Positions 35,231 through 44,729 of a stretch of 64,000 bases of DNA are shown piece after piece. The notes under the pieces were generated by a model, which searched no databases, was not told the DNA's origin, and was given only the letters and a program-made list of their open reading frames with translations. Both the position numbers and the translations under genes were made by a program. Each line of letters starts with the position of its first letter. Within the stretch, counting starts at the first letter, position 1. The DNA comes from Bacteroidales bacterium (GTDB lineage Bacteria > Bacteroidota > Bacteroidia > Bacteroidales > Muribaculaceae): positions 1 through 64,000 of the forward strand of contig JAAVFW010000023.1 of NCBI GenBank assembly GCA_014800535.1, in the 5' to 3' direction.

Positions 35231-35317
35231 TAATCATAATCTTAATTATTTCATAACCACCTGTAAAAAAGAGCTATCTTTTAAATAGTTTTTTTCCTTA
35301 AACACAAATTTAAGACG

Positions 35318-36139
35318 ATGTCAACAAACACTATTGATAACGGACGTAAGGTCACAACCCGACGTCTCATCGAGATGAAACAACGCGGAGAAAAAATCTC
35401 TATGCTTACAGCCTACGATTACTCTTCTGCCAAGCTTATCGATGAAGCCGGCATGGACGCAATCCTCGTCGGTGACAGCGCCTCAAATGTGATGGCCGGG
35501 AATGTCACCACGTTACCAATCACTCTCGACCAGATGATTTATCACGCCAAATCGGTGATGAAAGGTGTGAAACGAGCTTTGGTTGTGGTCGACCTCCCCT
35601 TCGGCTCATATCAGGGCAATTCTAAGGAAGCTCTGGCCTCGGCAATCCGAATCATGAAAGAGAGTCATGCCGAAGCTGTCAAAATCGAAGGTGGCGCAGA
35701 GATAATCCAGAGTGTCGAAAGAATTTTGAGCGCGGGTATTCCCGTTATGGGACATCTCGGTCTCACTCCGCAGAGCATCAATAAGTTCGGCACATATAAT
35801 GTCCGCGCAAGAGAAGAGGAAGAGGCAAAGAAACTTATTGCCGACGCTCACCTGCTCGAAGATGCCGGTTGCTTCGCAATCGTAATCGAAAAAGTGCCGG
35901 CTGAGCTGGCTGCCCGCGTTGCTTCGGAACTGACAATCCCCATAATCGGCATCGGCGCCGGCGGGGGTGTCGACGGTCAGGTGCTCGTTATGCATGACAT
36001 GCTTGGAATCAATCAGGGATTCTCCCCCAGATTCCTGCGTCGATATGCCAATTTGGGCGACATCATGAAAGATGCCTTCAAAAATTACATCAACGATGTG
36101 AAGAATTCAGATTTTCCCAATTCTTCCGAACAATACTGA
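35318..36139 (+). CDS. panB: 3-methyl-2-oxobutanoate hydroxymethyltransferase
   Basis: Makes ketopantoate from ketoisovalerate and methylene-tetrahydrofolate, the first committed step of pantothenate synthesis. The 273-aa TIM-barrel protein has the metal-binding GDS at residues 52-54, [10 protein letters not shown] and the catalytic Glu191 in EKVPAEL. Length is normal. It is followed 12 bp later by the porin gene. Confidence 0.96.
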   Translation: MSTNTIDNGRKVTTRRLIEMKQRGEKISMLTAYDYSSAKLIDEAGMDAILVGDSASNVMAGNVTTLPITLDQMIYHAKSVMKGVKRALVVVDLPFGSYQGNSKEALASAIRIMKESHAEAVKIEGGAEIIQSVERILSAGIPVMGHLGLTPQSINKFGTYNVRAREEEEAKKLIADAHLLEDAGCFAIVIEKVPAELAARVASELTIPIIGIGAGGGVDGQVLVMHDMLGINQGFSPRFLRRYANLGDIMKDAFKNYINDVKNSDFPNSSEQY

Positions 36140-36151
36140 TTTGACTGAACG

Positions 36152-37447
36152 ATGAATCCTACCCGTATCTTCATATCTCTGGCTGCTGCTTTGACAGCTC
36201 TTCCGGCTTTCTCTCATATCGAACCGGACAAAAGCCAACATCATTCACTCCATACTCTTGTCCACGATGCTGACGAAGAGAAGGTGCACTCTATCCTCGA
36301 CAACAATTCTCCGCAGGAGTTTCATCATCCGGGACCTCGCTTTGCAATTGTCGGTAAAGACGAGAAGTTCTATCTCAGCATAAGCGGCTATGTCAAGGCG
36401 ACCGCAAGCTATGACTTCGGATCCGTAATCGACAATCCGAATGAGTTTGTGACAGCCGCAATCCCGACACCCGGCGACCCCATGAATAAGGGGCTCTTTC
36501 AATTCAGCGCGATGCAAAGTCACCTGAATCTTAACTTCGTTGCCCTTCCGGGCACATCCAATCAGGTCGGTGCCTTCCTTGGCATGACCTTTCTCGACAA
36601 CTACACTCCTTCGCTCGAATTTGCCTATCTGAAGTATCGTGGCCTTGAAGCCGGCTATGATTATTCTCTTTTTTCCGATCCGTCGGCAGCCGCTCCGACA
36701 ATCGACTATGAGGGTCCGAATGCCTCGACTGCCATTCAGGTCGGGACTGTAAACTACACCTTCCTGTTCGGTAAAAAGAAAGAATGGTCGGCCGGTGCCG
36801 GTCTGGAGATGCCTGTCTTCAGTGCGACCAATGCCTCGCGTACCGCCGGAATATATCAACGTGTGCCTGACATCCCCGCCTTCATCAGCTACTCTTGGAA
36901 TGAAGGAAGCGGATGGGTGCGCTTCTCGGCCATACTCCGAAACCTGTTTTATCATGACATGACTTCGGGAAAGACCGTCGACAAACCCGGCTATGGCGTG
37001 ATGATTTCAGGAAGCTCGGAGATTTGTCCGCGTCTGACCGGCTTCTGGCAGGCTCTCTATGGCAACGGAATCGCATCGCGAATCCAGGACCTCGATGGCG
37101 AAGGCCTCGACATGGTGCCCGATCCGTCTGACCCGTCTCGCTTGAACCCTGTCAAGGCCTGGGGTGCGTTTGCCGGTTTGCAATATAATTTCTCCGACAA
37201 CGTCTTTGCCACTGCCTCCTACTCTCATGTGCGCACATACGCCAAGACATTCGCCGACGGAGCTGCCGACACAACTCCATGGGGCGACATGTACCGATGG
37301 GCACAGTATGTCACCGGCAATCTATTCTGGAACATAACCTCCAACATCCAGACAGGTGTGGAATATATCTATGGCCGACGGATGAACTATGACGGAACTC
37401 AGGCGCACGATAATCGCCTTCAGTGCATGATTCAGCTCAGCTTCTGA
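36152..37447 (+). CDS. DcaP-like outer-membrane porin
   Basis: A 431-aa protein with a signal peptide (residues 1-21) and an alternating hydrophobic pattern over the rest, ending in IQLSF, a C-terminal Phe typical of beta-barrel outer-membrane proteins. The opening FYLSISGYVKATASYDFGSV resembles DcaP-type trimeric porins. A His-rich segment follows the signal peptide (SQHHSLHTLVHDADEEKVHS), which could bind metal. The substrate is unknown. Confidence 0.8.
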   Translation: MNPTRIFISLAAALTALPAFSHIEPDKSQHHSLHTLVHDADEEKVHSILDNNSPQEFHHPGPRFAIVGKDEKFYLSISGYVKATASYDFGSVIDNPNEFVTAAIPTPGDPMNKGLFQFSAMQSHLNLNFVALPGTSNQVGAFLGMTFLDNYTPSLEFAYLKYRGLEAGYDYSLFSDPSAAAPTIDYEGPNASTAIQVGTVNYTFLFGKKKEWSAGAGLEMPVFSATNASRTAGIYQRVPDIPAFISYSWNEGSGWVRFSAILRNLFYHDMTSGKTVDKPGYGVMISGSSEICPRLTGFWQALYGNGIASRIQDLDGEGLDMVPDPSDPSRLNPVKAWGAFAGLQYNFSDNVFATASYSHVRTYAKTFADGAADTTPWGDMYRWAQYVTGNLFWNITSNIQTGVEYIYGRRMNYDGTQAHDNRLQCMIQLSF

Positions 37448-37508
37448 GACTTGTCTCAATGTCAAGACCTTCATCTGTTGCCTAATTTTAATTCTTTGAT
37501 TTCAATTC

Positions 37509-38705
37509 ATGGAAATTAACGAAGAAGTTCAGCGCGTTAAACAACGATTCTCCATAATCGGCAATTCGCAGGCTCTCGCTCTCGCAATCGAACGGGCGGT
37601 GCGTGTGGCCCCGATCGACCTATCGGTGCTCGTCACCGGCGAGAGTGGTTCCGGAAAAGAGTTCTTTCCGAAAATCATACACCAGTTCGGAGCGCGTAAG
37701 CATAAGAAATATATAGCCGTTAACTGCGGTGCTATTCCTGAAGGCACTATCGACTCGGAATTGTTCGGTCATGAAAAAGGAGCCTTCACGGGTGCCGTCT
37801 CCACCAGAAAAGGGTATTTCGAGGAGGCCGACGGCGGAACAATCTTCCTCGACGAGGTGGCGGAATTGCCGCTCACCACACAAGCACGTCTGCTCCGTGT
37901 GCTCGAAACCGGTGAGTTTCTCAAAGTCGGCAGTTCGACTGTGCAGAAAACCGACATCCGTGTCGTGGCGGCAACAAACGTCAACCTCCAGGAGGCTGTC
38001 GCTAAAGGGAAATTTAGAGAAGACCTCTATTATCGTCTCTCGACCGTTGTCATCAATGTCCCGTCTCTCCACGACCGTGGCGACGATGTACTCCTGCTGG
38101 CTCGTAAATTTGCGTCTTCCTTTTCGGAAAACTATATGACCGCACCTATCTCTTTTTCAGAGGAAGCGAAGCGTGTCATGATGGTCTACCGTTGGCCGGG
38201 CAATGTCAGACAACTCAAAAACGTTGTCGAACAGCTCGCGCTCTTCAATGCCGGAAAGGAAATAACACGCATGGATATGATGGACCTCCTGCCGGCAAGC
38301 CGACAGACAGATTGCCCGGTGGTGGCTTCGCCGAAAGAGATGTCTGACCATGAGCGTAAACTTCTCTGGCAGATGGTGCTCGGTTTGCGTCAGGAAGTCG
38401 AGCAGCTTCGCCGCGAACTCCATGGCGACTCTCCCGACAATACTCAATCTCCGGTTGTGACAACAGCCGTAGATGTCAACACCGGCGGAAAGGGGATGCT
38501 GACACCTTATCCGTTTCATCCCGTTATCCCGCAATTTGAAACTCCCCCTCCCTCTCACCCCGCTTCATTGGAAGATGCCGAGCGAGATGCCATAAAAGCT
38601 GCCCTGGCCCGAAATAACGGCGATAAGAAGGCGGCAGCACAAGAACTCAACATCTCTCCGCGAACGCTTTATCGAAAAATAAAGGAGTTCGGATTGCCGT
38701 TATAA
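37509..38705 (+). CDS. Sigma-54-dependent AAA+ transcriptional activator
   Basis: A 398-aa enhancer-binding protein without a receiver domain. The AAA+ core starts near residue 15 with Walker A GESGSGK (44-50), the sigma-54 contact loop GAFTGA (91-96) and Walker B TIFLDE (111-116). The C-terminus is a Fis-type helix-turn-helix (ARNNGDKKAAAQELNISPRT). Lacking an N-terminal sensory domain, it may act constitutively or through partner binding, as with PspF. It is followed by lptE, and it is the only sigma-54 activator in the window, which also holds rpoN. Confidence 0.93.
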   Translation: MEINEEVQRVKQRFSIIGNSQALALAIERAVRVAPIDLSVLVTGESGSGKEFFPKIIHQFGARKHKKYIAVNCGAIPEGTIDSELFGHEKGAFTGAVSTRKGYFEEADGGTIFLDEVAELPLTTQARLLRVLETGEFLKVGSSTVQKTDIRVVAATNVNLQEAVAKGKFREDLYYRLSTVVINVPSLHDRGDDVLLLARKFASSFSENYMTAPISFSEEAKRVMMVYRWPGNVRQLKNVVEQLALFNAGKEITRMDMMDLLPASRQTDCPVVASPKEMSDHERKLLWQMVLGLRQEVEQLRRELHGDSPDNTQSPVVTTAVDVNTGGKGMLTPYPFHPVIPQFETPPPSHPASLEDAERDAIKAALARNNGDKKAAAQELNISPRTLYRKIKEFGLPL

Positions 38706-38790
38706 TTTAAGTCAGTTGCAATAAGTATCTTACTTAAGCGTCGTAATTTAACTAAATTAATGACTACTGACACATAATCAGATTCTTCAA

Positions 38791-39399
38791 ATGTTTCAAT
38801 CCCTTAGACGCTCTGTCGACACTCTGCTCTCTTCTCTGCTAACCTTTCTCTCCTCTCTGCTCTCTTCTCTCTCTTCTCTGCTCGGTCGCTATGCTTCCGT
38901 TCAGATGGCTTACGCATTGACGGTGCTCCTGATATGCGGCGGATGCACGGTCTCCTACAAGTTCAACGGCTCGGCCTTAAACTATGACATCTATCGCACG
39001 ATACATGTCGGTGAATTTCCAATCCGGGCTGCATTGGTCTATCCTCCTCTTCAGCAAACGTTTGAAAACGAATTACTTGATGCCATCACACGTCAGACCA
39101 GACTTCAGACAACCGACGGCTCGTCTGACCTCGAACTAACCGGCGAAATAACCGGTTATTCTCTGACACCTCAGGCTGTCGGTGAAGATGCCTACGCAAC
39201 AGAAACCCGTCTGACAATTACCGTCAGAGTGAAATATACCGATCAGAAAAACCCTTCAAACGACATTGATCAGTCGTTTTCAGCTTTCCGGCAATTTTCC
39301 TCATCTCTTATGCTGACCGACGTGCAGGATGAGCTGTGTCAGCAAATCTCCGAAGAACTTGTCGACCTGATTTTTAACGCTACATTAGGTAATTGGTAA
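38791..39399 (+). CDS. LptE-like LPS-assembly lipoprotein
   Basis: LptE plugs the LptD barrel that inserts LPS in the outer membrane. The lipobox LLICGGC precedes the mature start CTVSYKFNGSALNYD, and the fold is the short LptE form of Bacteroidota. Two starts are possible. ATG 38791 gives 202 aa with a Ser/Leu stretch encoded by a CT-rich tract. ATG 38905 (MAYALTVLLICGGC) gives a conventional short lipoprotein signal and is favoured. The next gene starts 7 bp after the stop. Confidence 0.8.
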   Translation: MFQSLRRSVDTLLSSLLTFLSSLLSSLSSLLGRYASVQMAYALTVLLICGGCTVSYKFNGSALNYDIYRTIHVGEFPIRAALVYPPLQQTFENELLDAITRQTRLQTTDGSSDLELTGEITGYSLTPQAVGEDAYATETRLTITVRVKYTDQKNPSNDIDQSFSAFRQFSSSLMLTDVQDELCQQISEELVDLIFNATLGNW

Positions 39400-39406
39400 T
39401 TAAGCT

Positions 39407-40123
39407 ATGGAAAGAGAACAATACCCCTATTTCCTCCGCCCGATGATTTCGGAACTGGCGGAAACAACAGATTCTCAACGTGCCCTGACTCTCAGAAGGC
39501 GCATTGCAGCTAATGTCGGCGATAGCGATGCTCTCTCTGACCTGCTCGGTCTGACGGAAATATCCATATCCGATTTCTATGGCGACGCTAATCCCGACAC
39601 TCCCGGCACAGAAGACACTATCGAAATTTTTCTGCGACACTTCGGAAAGAAAGGGATTGATAACGATGATGTACCTGCCGACAGAATCGTTCGTAAGGAA
39701 ACAGCGGCTCAGAGCCAGCCTGATATGAGCGAGCCTCCTATCACAACCCCCGATAGCGGTGTGGTGCCGATTCAAGCCCCTGCAATCGACTATGCTTCGA
39801 TGATTCTTGATGATGGAGCTTCTGCGGATGATTCTCCCTCGGATGAAACTGCAAGTGCCATCGACAGCTTTCTCAAAGCCGTGCCACCGAAGACTCCGAA
39901 ACCGCGTCGCTCAGAGCCGCAGCCTGCAACCGAACCCGCCGCTCTGACCGAAAGTTTCGCCAGAATTCTTATCAAAAACCGGAATTATTCGAAAGCACTT
40001 GACATTATTAAGGAATTAAATTTGAAAAATCCGGAAAAAAGTATTTACTTTGCAGACCAAATCCGCTTCCTTGAGAAGCTGATTCTTAACGAACAACCAA
40101 AAAAAGACACTCTTCAGCACTGA
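39407..40123 (+). CDS. Hypothetical protein between lptE and secG, 238 aa
   Basis: A soluble protein with a helical N-terminal region of about 80 residues and an acidic, Pro-rich disordered middle (about 95-180). The C-terminal helical segment (SFARILIKNRNYSKALDIIK, then YFADQIRFLEKLI) resembles the terminal helices of TPR proteins. No signal peptide is present. The gene overlaps nothing but is tightly placed between lptE and secG, so it belongs to that transcript. I do not recognise a named family. Confidence 0.75.
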   Translation: MEREQYPYFLRPMISELAETTDSQRALTLRRRIAANVGDSDALSDLLGLTEISISDFYGDANPDTPGTEDTIEIFLRHFGKKGIDNDDVPADRIVRKETAAQSQPDMSEPPITTPDSGVVPIQAPAIDYASMILDDGASADDSPSDETASAIDSFLKAVPPKTPKPRRSEPQPATEPAALTESFARILIKNRNYSKALDIIKELNLKNPEKSIYFADQIRFLEKLILNEQPKKDTLQH

Positions 40124-40180
40124 TTTGCATGGGCTGATGAGCGTTTAACTATACTAAAAAACAACACATTTTTTACAAGT

Positions 40181-40561
40181 ATGTATATTTTCCTAAGCAT
40201 CCTGATCGTACTGGCTTGTCTGCTCCTTATCGGAGCCGTGCTGATTCAGAAATCAAAAGGTGGAGGTCTTGCCTCTGACTATTCTGCCGGAAACCAGTAT
40301 ATGGGTTATCGCAAGACTACTGATTTTATCGAAAAAGCAACATGGGGTCTCGCTATCTTCATCTGCGTGGTCAGCATCTGCGCTTCTTTTGCAATCAAAA
40401 CCCCTGTAATCGCATCTTCTATGGCTCCCGCGCCCGCTGCTACTTCAGCTCCTGCGCCCGCTCCGGCAAACACTCCGGCTCCTGCTGCCGCTACTCCTGC
40501 CGCTGAGGCTGCACCCGCTCCTGCCGCTGCTGAAGCTCCTACTGCTGAAGCTGCAAAATAA
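40181..40561 (+). CDS. secG: Protein-export membrane protein SecG
   Basis: An accessory subunit of the SecYEG translocon. The 126-aa protein has two transmembrane helices (IFLSILIVLACLLLIGAVLI and the segment around GLAIFICVVSICASFAI). Between them lies the conserved QKSKGGGLASDY loop. Beyond residue 80 it has an Ala/Pro-rich tail of about 40 residues, as is common in Bacteroidota SecG. A strong terminator follows. Confidence 0.93.
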   Translation: MYIFLSILIVLACLLLIGAVLIQKSKGGGLASDYSAGNQYMGYRKTTDFIEKATWGLAIFICVVSICASFAIKTPVIASSMAPAPAATSAPAPAPANTPAPAAATPAAEAAPAPAAAEAPTAEAAK

Positions 40562-40629
40562 CATTCGATAAAAAAACGACAGACTAACAAACCAATCCGG
40601 ACAACTCCGGAACAGTCGAATATATCTCG

Positions 40630-40672
40630 AAGGGGTATGAGTCAAAAGTTTCTTTTTGACTCATACCCCTTT
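40630..40672 (+). terminator. Intrinsic terminator after secG
   Basis: A long stem AAGGGGTATGAGTCAAAA paired with its complement ends in a T-containing tract. It closes the lptE-secG transcript. Confidence 0.85.
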
Positions 40673-40901
40673 CGCTCATTATCCCCTTCTCCACGCTCAG
40701 AGACGTGATCCTCCCCACCGCGGCAACACATCCTCAACACACAATCATACTTTAACCACTCCTATGCCTGATGTTAATTTTACCCACGCAGCTTAGGATA
40801 TATTATTTTTCACAACCTACTTATAAAAGATATTTGTGACTTGTAATATTATTTTATAATTTTACACCCGAATAAAAAGTATACAAATATTGGGGCTGAC
40901 C
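40673..40901. other. Intergenic region with no supported gene
   Basis: This AT-rich stretch separates the secG terminator from a small membrane-protein ORF. A TATAATTTTAC sequence near 40855 could be a weak promoter. Confidence 0.4.
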
Positions 40902-41075
40902 ATGAGTATTATATGCTTTTTTGAAACTATATTTTTCATCGTCATCTATTTCTTTTTGTTTAGGGATTTGGTTCGTGCACTAAAAAAGAAAGATGATATG
41001 GGAATCAAAGTTCAATTTGTTAAAATATTTATTGCGATAATTATAACGATTGCCCTTTATTGGTTTAATCCATAA
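40902..41075 (+). CDS. Small two-helix membrane protein, 57 aa
   Basis: From the ATG at 40902 the frame encodes a hydrophobic helix (IICFFETIFFIVIYFFLFRD), a charged loop (LVRALKKKDDMGIKVQF) and a second hydrophobic helix (KIFIAIIITIALYWF). The pattern is that of a real small membrane protein rather than noise, but there is no family match I know and no strong ribosome-binding site. An alternative upstream start at 40890 adds four residues. Confidence 0.4.
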   Translation: MSIICFFETIFFIVIYFFLFRDLVRALKKKDDMGIKVQFVKIFIAIIITIALYWFNP

Positions 41076-41126
41076 ATTATACGTCAGTTTGGATAATAAG
41101 ACGTACTTCTCCCACACCGTGGCAAT

Positions 41127-41999
41127 TTACCGTCGACCCCACAAGAGCTTATTGCGTAGACTCGCTGCAAAATTATCTTCCGGACGAAGAATAATCCGCA
41201 CACAGAAATCCGCTTTCCTTATGGATATGTTCGAGCCGGACACCATGCGGAAGCTGTCGCCGTCAAGGCTGACACGATAATGGTGCGAACGCGAGGTCGT
41301 TATTGCCGTTATCTCCGATGAACTCTCTACAACCATCGGTCGCATTGTCAGCGTGTGGGGCGCGATCGGTGAGATAGCCATACAGCTTAATGTGGGTTGC
41401 AACAGCGGGCCGCCGGCTGCAAGATTATAGGCTGTGCTTCCGGTGGGAGTCGATATAACGACTCCGTCGGCAAGATAATCGGCAAGAAAATGACCGTTGA
41501 GAGTTATGGATGCGTTAATCATCGACGCTGTTTCCTCTTTCAGAATGGCCACTTCATTCAGTGCAAACGGCCAGACATCATCAGGCAAACCCTCGCCGCT
41601 AACCTCAAGCAACATTCTCTCCTCAATCCGATAGTTCTGTTCCAAAAGAGACTCCACGACATCGGCTGCCTCATGAAGTGTTGAATGAGACAGAAATCCG
41701 AGATGACCGGTGTTTAATCCGAGTATCGGGGTGGCATACTCTCCGACGGCTCGCGCTGTGCGCAAGAAGGTGCCGTCGCCTCCGACACTTATGACGGCCT
41801 CCGAACGGCCGTCGTATTCCTCGAATGTGTGGCAGTCACCGTGGGGAAACGACCGTTTCTCTCTGAGATAAGACGCAAACGATTCTTCAATCATCACTTC
41901 AAATCCGCTGTTGCTCAGATTGATTATAAACGAACTCAAGGCCGGGAGATGAAGGCCTTGATAGAAATTTCCAAAGATTGATACTCGTCGTTTTTCCAT
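41127..41999 (-). CDS. nadK: NAD kinase
   Basis: Phosphorylates NAD to NADP. The 290-aa protein from the ATG at 41999 (MEKRRVSIFGNF) has the signature GGDGTFLRTAR, the NTGHLGFLS segment and the GSTAYNLAAGGPLLQP region. A longer frame to 42020 starts with TTG and is not preferred. It lies 52 bp after the CBS-domain gene on the same strand and is divergent from pdxJ beyond that gene. Confidence 0.95.
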   Translation of the reverse strand: MEKRRVSIFGNFYQGLHLPALSSFIINLSNSGFEVMIEESFASYLREKRSFPHGDCHTFEEYDGRSEAVISVGGDGTFLRTARAVGEYATPILGLNTGHLGFLSHSTLHEAADVVESLLEQNYRIEERMLLEVSGEGLPDDVWPFALNEVAILKEETASMINASITLNGHFLADYLADGVVISTPTGSTAYNLAAGGPLLQPTLSCMAISPIAPHTLTMRPMVVESSSEITAITTSRSHHYRVSLDGDSFRMVSGSNISIRKADFCVRIILRPEDNFAASLRNKLLWGRR

Positions 42000-42051
42000 T
42001 TTCTTATGACTGCCGGACAAACGATTGGCTCAGCTGCTGTCTGTCGGCAAA

Positions 42052-42558
42052 TTATATACTCAAATAGTTCTGAAGTTCCCTTATCCTCAAATCGTAAGCT
42101 TCCGAGTCGGCGTATGAGCGGCTGCGCACATCATCAATCTCATATCCATATCGTTCGAGACTGCGGATGGCGGCCGAAGGGTCTTCACACCTTATCCGGA
42201 GGATTACCTTCATCCTGTCAGGTCCGTCGGGGATGGAATAAATATCCGTCACATGCGAACCGGAGTCTTCAACTGCATGCGAGATGCGCGATGCGGAATA
42301 ATCTTCTCTTGCACATTCAAGCTCCACGAGAGACGTGTCTCCTCGGTTTACAATGACGCGCGACATGGCTTCGAGACATGACCGGAGGTCGATCGACCCG
42401 ATGACGACGTTCCCCTCGACAACATCAAGTGTGTCGGTGGGCGATGCCAACAGGCGGTGCATAACCTCGATAATCGGTGTCGAACCATCGATTGTCGGGG
42501 CGGCTGCGCCGGTGTAGCCGGGTGCCGGAAGGGTGAGTATGTCGCGTGCTGTTACCAT
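42052..42558 (-). CDS. CBS-domain protein upstream of nadK
   Basis: From the ATG at 42558 the protein has 168 residues. The N-terminal part (MVTARDILTLPAPGYTGAAA, and DLRSCLEAMSRVI) resembles a CBS pair, which binds adenine nucleotides. The C-terminal 70 residues (DRMKVILRIRCEDPSAAIRS) have an ACT-like pattern. It may sense nucleotides next to NAD kinase; the order CBS-nadK opposite pdxJ is common in Bacteroidales. Regulation of NadK by this protein is inference. Confidence 0.78.
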   Translation of the reverse strand: MVTARDILTLPAPGYTGAAAPTIDGSTPIIEVMHRLLASPTDTLDVVEGNVVIGSIDLRSCLEAMSRVIVNRGDTSLVELECAREDYSASRISHAVEDSGSHVTDIYSIPDGPDRMKVILRIRCEDPSAAIRSLERYGYEIDDVRSRSYADSEAYDLRIRELQNYLSI

Positions 42559-42821
42559 TATGTTTTGTCTTGTCAAAAAAATTCCCTACTTTTGCGTTCT
42601 GAATCGGCTTCTGTTTCTTTGACAGGTCAAAGATACAAATTCCGTGCCGAAAATAGGGACTCCGAGGTTAAAAATCTCAAAACCGTGCAGTTTTTTATGT
42701 TTTCGGGCATTGTCCGCCTGCATATTGCGTGGTCTTGCGAGCAAAGTCTCTTTATTTTATAAACGTTTTCGCTACTGATAAGTTATATCGGAGCGCATAT
42801 CGCATCAATTATTGAGTAATC

Positions 42822-43538
42822 ATGACAAGACTGAGTGTCAACATCAACAAGGTCGCCACGCTGCGTAACGCTCGCGGCGAAAATGTGCCTGACGTAGTGA
42901 AATTCGCGCAGGATGCCGAGAAATTCGGTGCCCAGGGCATAACCGTTCATCCGCGCCCTGACGAACGCCACATAACCCGTAAGGATGTCGGAGACCTCAA
43001 AAAGGTTCTGACAACGGAGTTCAACATCGAAGGTTACCCTTCGGATGATTTCCTCAAACTCGTAATTGAAACCGGTCCGGCTCAGGTCACTCTCGTGCCT
43101 GACGCTCCCGATGCACTGACCTCTTCGGCAGGTTGGGATGTGGTGAAAAACGCTGACTTCCTGACCCCGATTCTTGCCCGGCTCCGCCAGGCCGGCATCA
43201 GAACCTCACTCTTTGTCGAGGCTGACCCGGTGCAGGTGAGAAAAGCTGCCGAAATAGGTGTTGACAGAGTGGAACTCTACACCAAGCCTTACGCCGATAA
43301 TTATGATTCCGACCGCGATGCGGCTGTCGCTCCCTTTATCCTCGCTTCTCAGGAAGCCAGAAAGGCGGGAATCGGTCTGAACGCCGGTCATGACCTTAAC
43401 CTCAAAAACCTCGCTTTCTTCCATAAGAGCCTCCCCCTGCTCGACGAAGTGAGCATCGGACATGCAATCATTGCCGACGCGCTTTATCTCGGCATTGAAA
43501 AAACTATCTCTGAATATCTCCATCAACTCCAAAAGTAA
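42822..43538 (+). CDS. pdxJ: Pyridoxine 5'-phosphate synthase
   Basis: Closes the pyridoxine ring in the DXP-dependent vitamin B6 pathway. The 238-aa TIM-barrel protein has [20 protein letters not shown] at the start, HPRPDERHI with the catalytic His, NIEGYPS and [10 protein letters not shown]. Length is normal. It starts a plus-strand run that continues 78 bp later with exbB. Confidence 0.97.
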   Translation: MTRLSVNINKVATLRNARGENVPDVVKFAQDAEKFGAQGITVHPRPDERHITRKDVGDLKKVLTTEFNIEGYPSDDFLKLVIETGPAQVTLVPDAPDALTSSAGWDVVKNADFLTPILARLRQAGIRTSLFVEADPVQVRKAAEIGVDRVELYTKPYADNYDSDRDAAVAPFILASQEARKAGIGLNAGHDLNLKNLAFFHKSLPLLDEVSIGHAIIADALYLGIEKTISEYLHQLQK

Positions 43539-43616
43539 AAACAGCATAAAAACTCCTCGTTGATAAGGTGACAGATCACCATTTATCCGGAGCCGGATGC
43601 TCTAATCCAGATTCTA

Positions 43617-44243
43617 ATGGCAAAACTTTCTCTTTGGTCGCTCGTAATGGATGGCGGCTACATCATGATTCCTATCGCTCTGCTGCTGGTGGTCAGCATT
43701 TACATCCTGATTGAACGCTCTCTCGCCATCTCGAAAGCGCAGAAAGAAGACCCTTCTTTCATGAAGAAAATTCGAGATTATATTCATGAAGGTGACCTCG
43801 AGAGCGCAGAAAATCTTTGTCGTAAGACCGACACTCCTTATTCGCGTCTTATCCTTAAAGGTGTGACCCGTATCGGACGCCCGATGAACGATCTGCTGGT
43901 GGCTATCGAAAACACCGGAAACATCGAAGTGGCTCGTCTCGGTAAAGGTCTTACCTGGCTGTCGACAACTGCCGCCGGCGCTCCGATGCTCGGATTTCTC
44001 GGAACCGTAACCGGTATGATCGAAGCTTTCTTCTCGCTCGAAAAAGCCGGAACGGGCGCAAACATAACCGTGCTTGCCGGAGGTATCTATCAGGCGCTTG
44101 TGACAACCGTGGCCGGTCTTGTGGTCGGCATCGTCGCGCTCTTCGCCTACAATTACCTCGTTTCAAGAGTGAACCGGGTCATGAATAACCTCGAAAGAAA
44201 ATCAATGGAGTTCATGGACCTCCTTAACGAACCTGCTGCTTAA
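43617..44243 (+). CDS. ExbB/TolQ-type proton channel subunit
   Basis: A 208-aa inner-membrane protein with three transmembrane helices. The N-terminal one covers about residues 13-35 (GGYIMIPIALLLVVSIYILI). The two others lie in the conserved block with GAPMLGFLGTVTGMIEAF and YQALVTTVAGLVVGIVALF. With ExbD and TonB it converts the proton gradient into force for outer-membrane transport. The ExbD gene follows 5 bp later. Confidence 0.93.
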   Translation: MAKLSLWSLVMDGGYIMIPIALLLVVSIYILIERSLAISKAQKEDPSFMKKIRDYIHEGDLESAENLCRKTDTPYSRLILKGVTRIGRPMNDLLVAIENTGNIEVARLGKGLTWLSTTAAGAPMLGFLGTVTGMIEAFFSLEKAGTGANITVLAGGIYQALVTTVAGLVVGIVALFAYNYLVSRVNRVMNNLERKSMEFMDLLNEPAA

Positions 44244-44248
44244 TCTCT

Positions 44249-44713
44249 ATGGCTCTTAAGAAACCGTTCAGACCGATGGAGGCTTTCTCGATGTCGTCGA
44301 TGACCGACGTCATCTTCCTCCTCCTGATTTTCTTCATGGTCACTTCCACCATTATCTTCCCTTCGGCTATTGATGTCAATCTGCCGCAGAGCACCGAACA
44401 GACTGCTCTTAAGCCTGTGACGGAGGTCTATGTAGACTCTGCTGCAAATTATTATCTCGTCGAAGACCGCAATTCAGACGACATTCTCCTCGCTCGCGAA
44501 AAGAAAGTCTCGTCTGAAGAACTCTTTGAGTCGCTGCGACGCATCCAATCGCAAGATTCGCTGCGTTCCGTGGCTCTGTATGCCGACGAAAGAGTCGACT
44601 ACGGGAAGGTTATTGAAATTCTTGACCTTGCTGCCCGTAACAGATTGCGCCTTGTGCTTGCCACACGCGCGGCGTCACCTTCGGCCGCTTATTCTCAGTC
44701 TTCCGAAAATTAA
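44249..44713 (+). CDS. ExbD/TolR-type protein
   Basis: A 154-aa protein with one N-terminal transmembrane helix. It carries the proton-handling Asp in SMTDVIFLLLIFFMVTSTII and a periplasmic domain (YADERVDYGKVIEILDLAAR). It lies between exbB and tonB-like genes and completes a TonB energising complex. Length is normal. Confidence 0.93.
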   Translation: MALKKPFRPMEAFSMSSMTDVIFLLLIFFMVTSTIIFPSAIDVNLPQSTEQTALKPVTEVYVDSAANYYLVEDRNSDDILLAREKKVSSEELFESLRRIQSQDSLRSVALYADERVDYGKVIEILDLAARNRLRLVLATRAASPSAAYSQSSEN

Positions 44714-44729
44714 ACAGTGTCTTTGAGTC

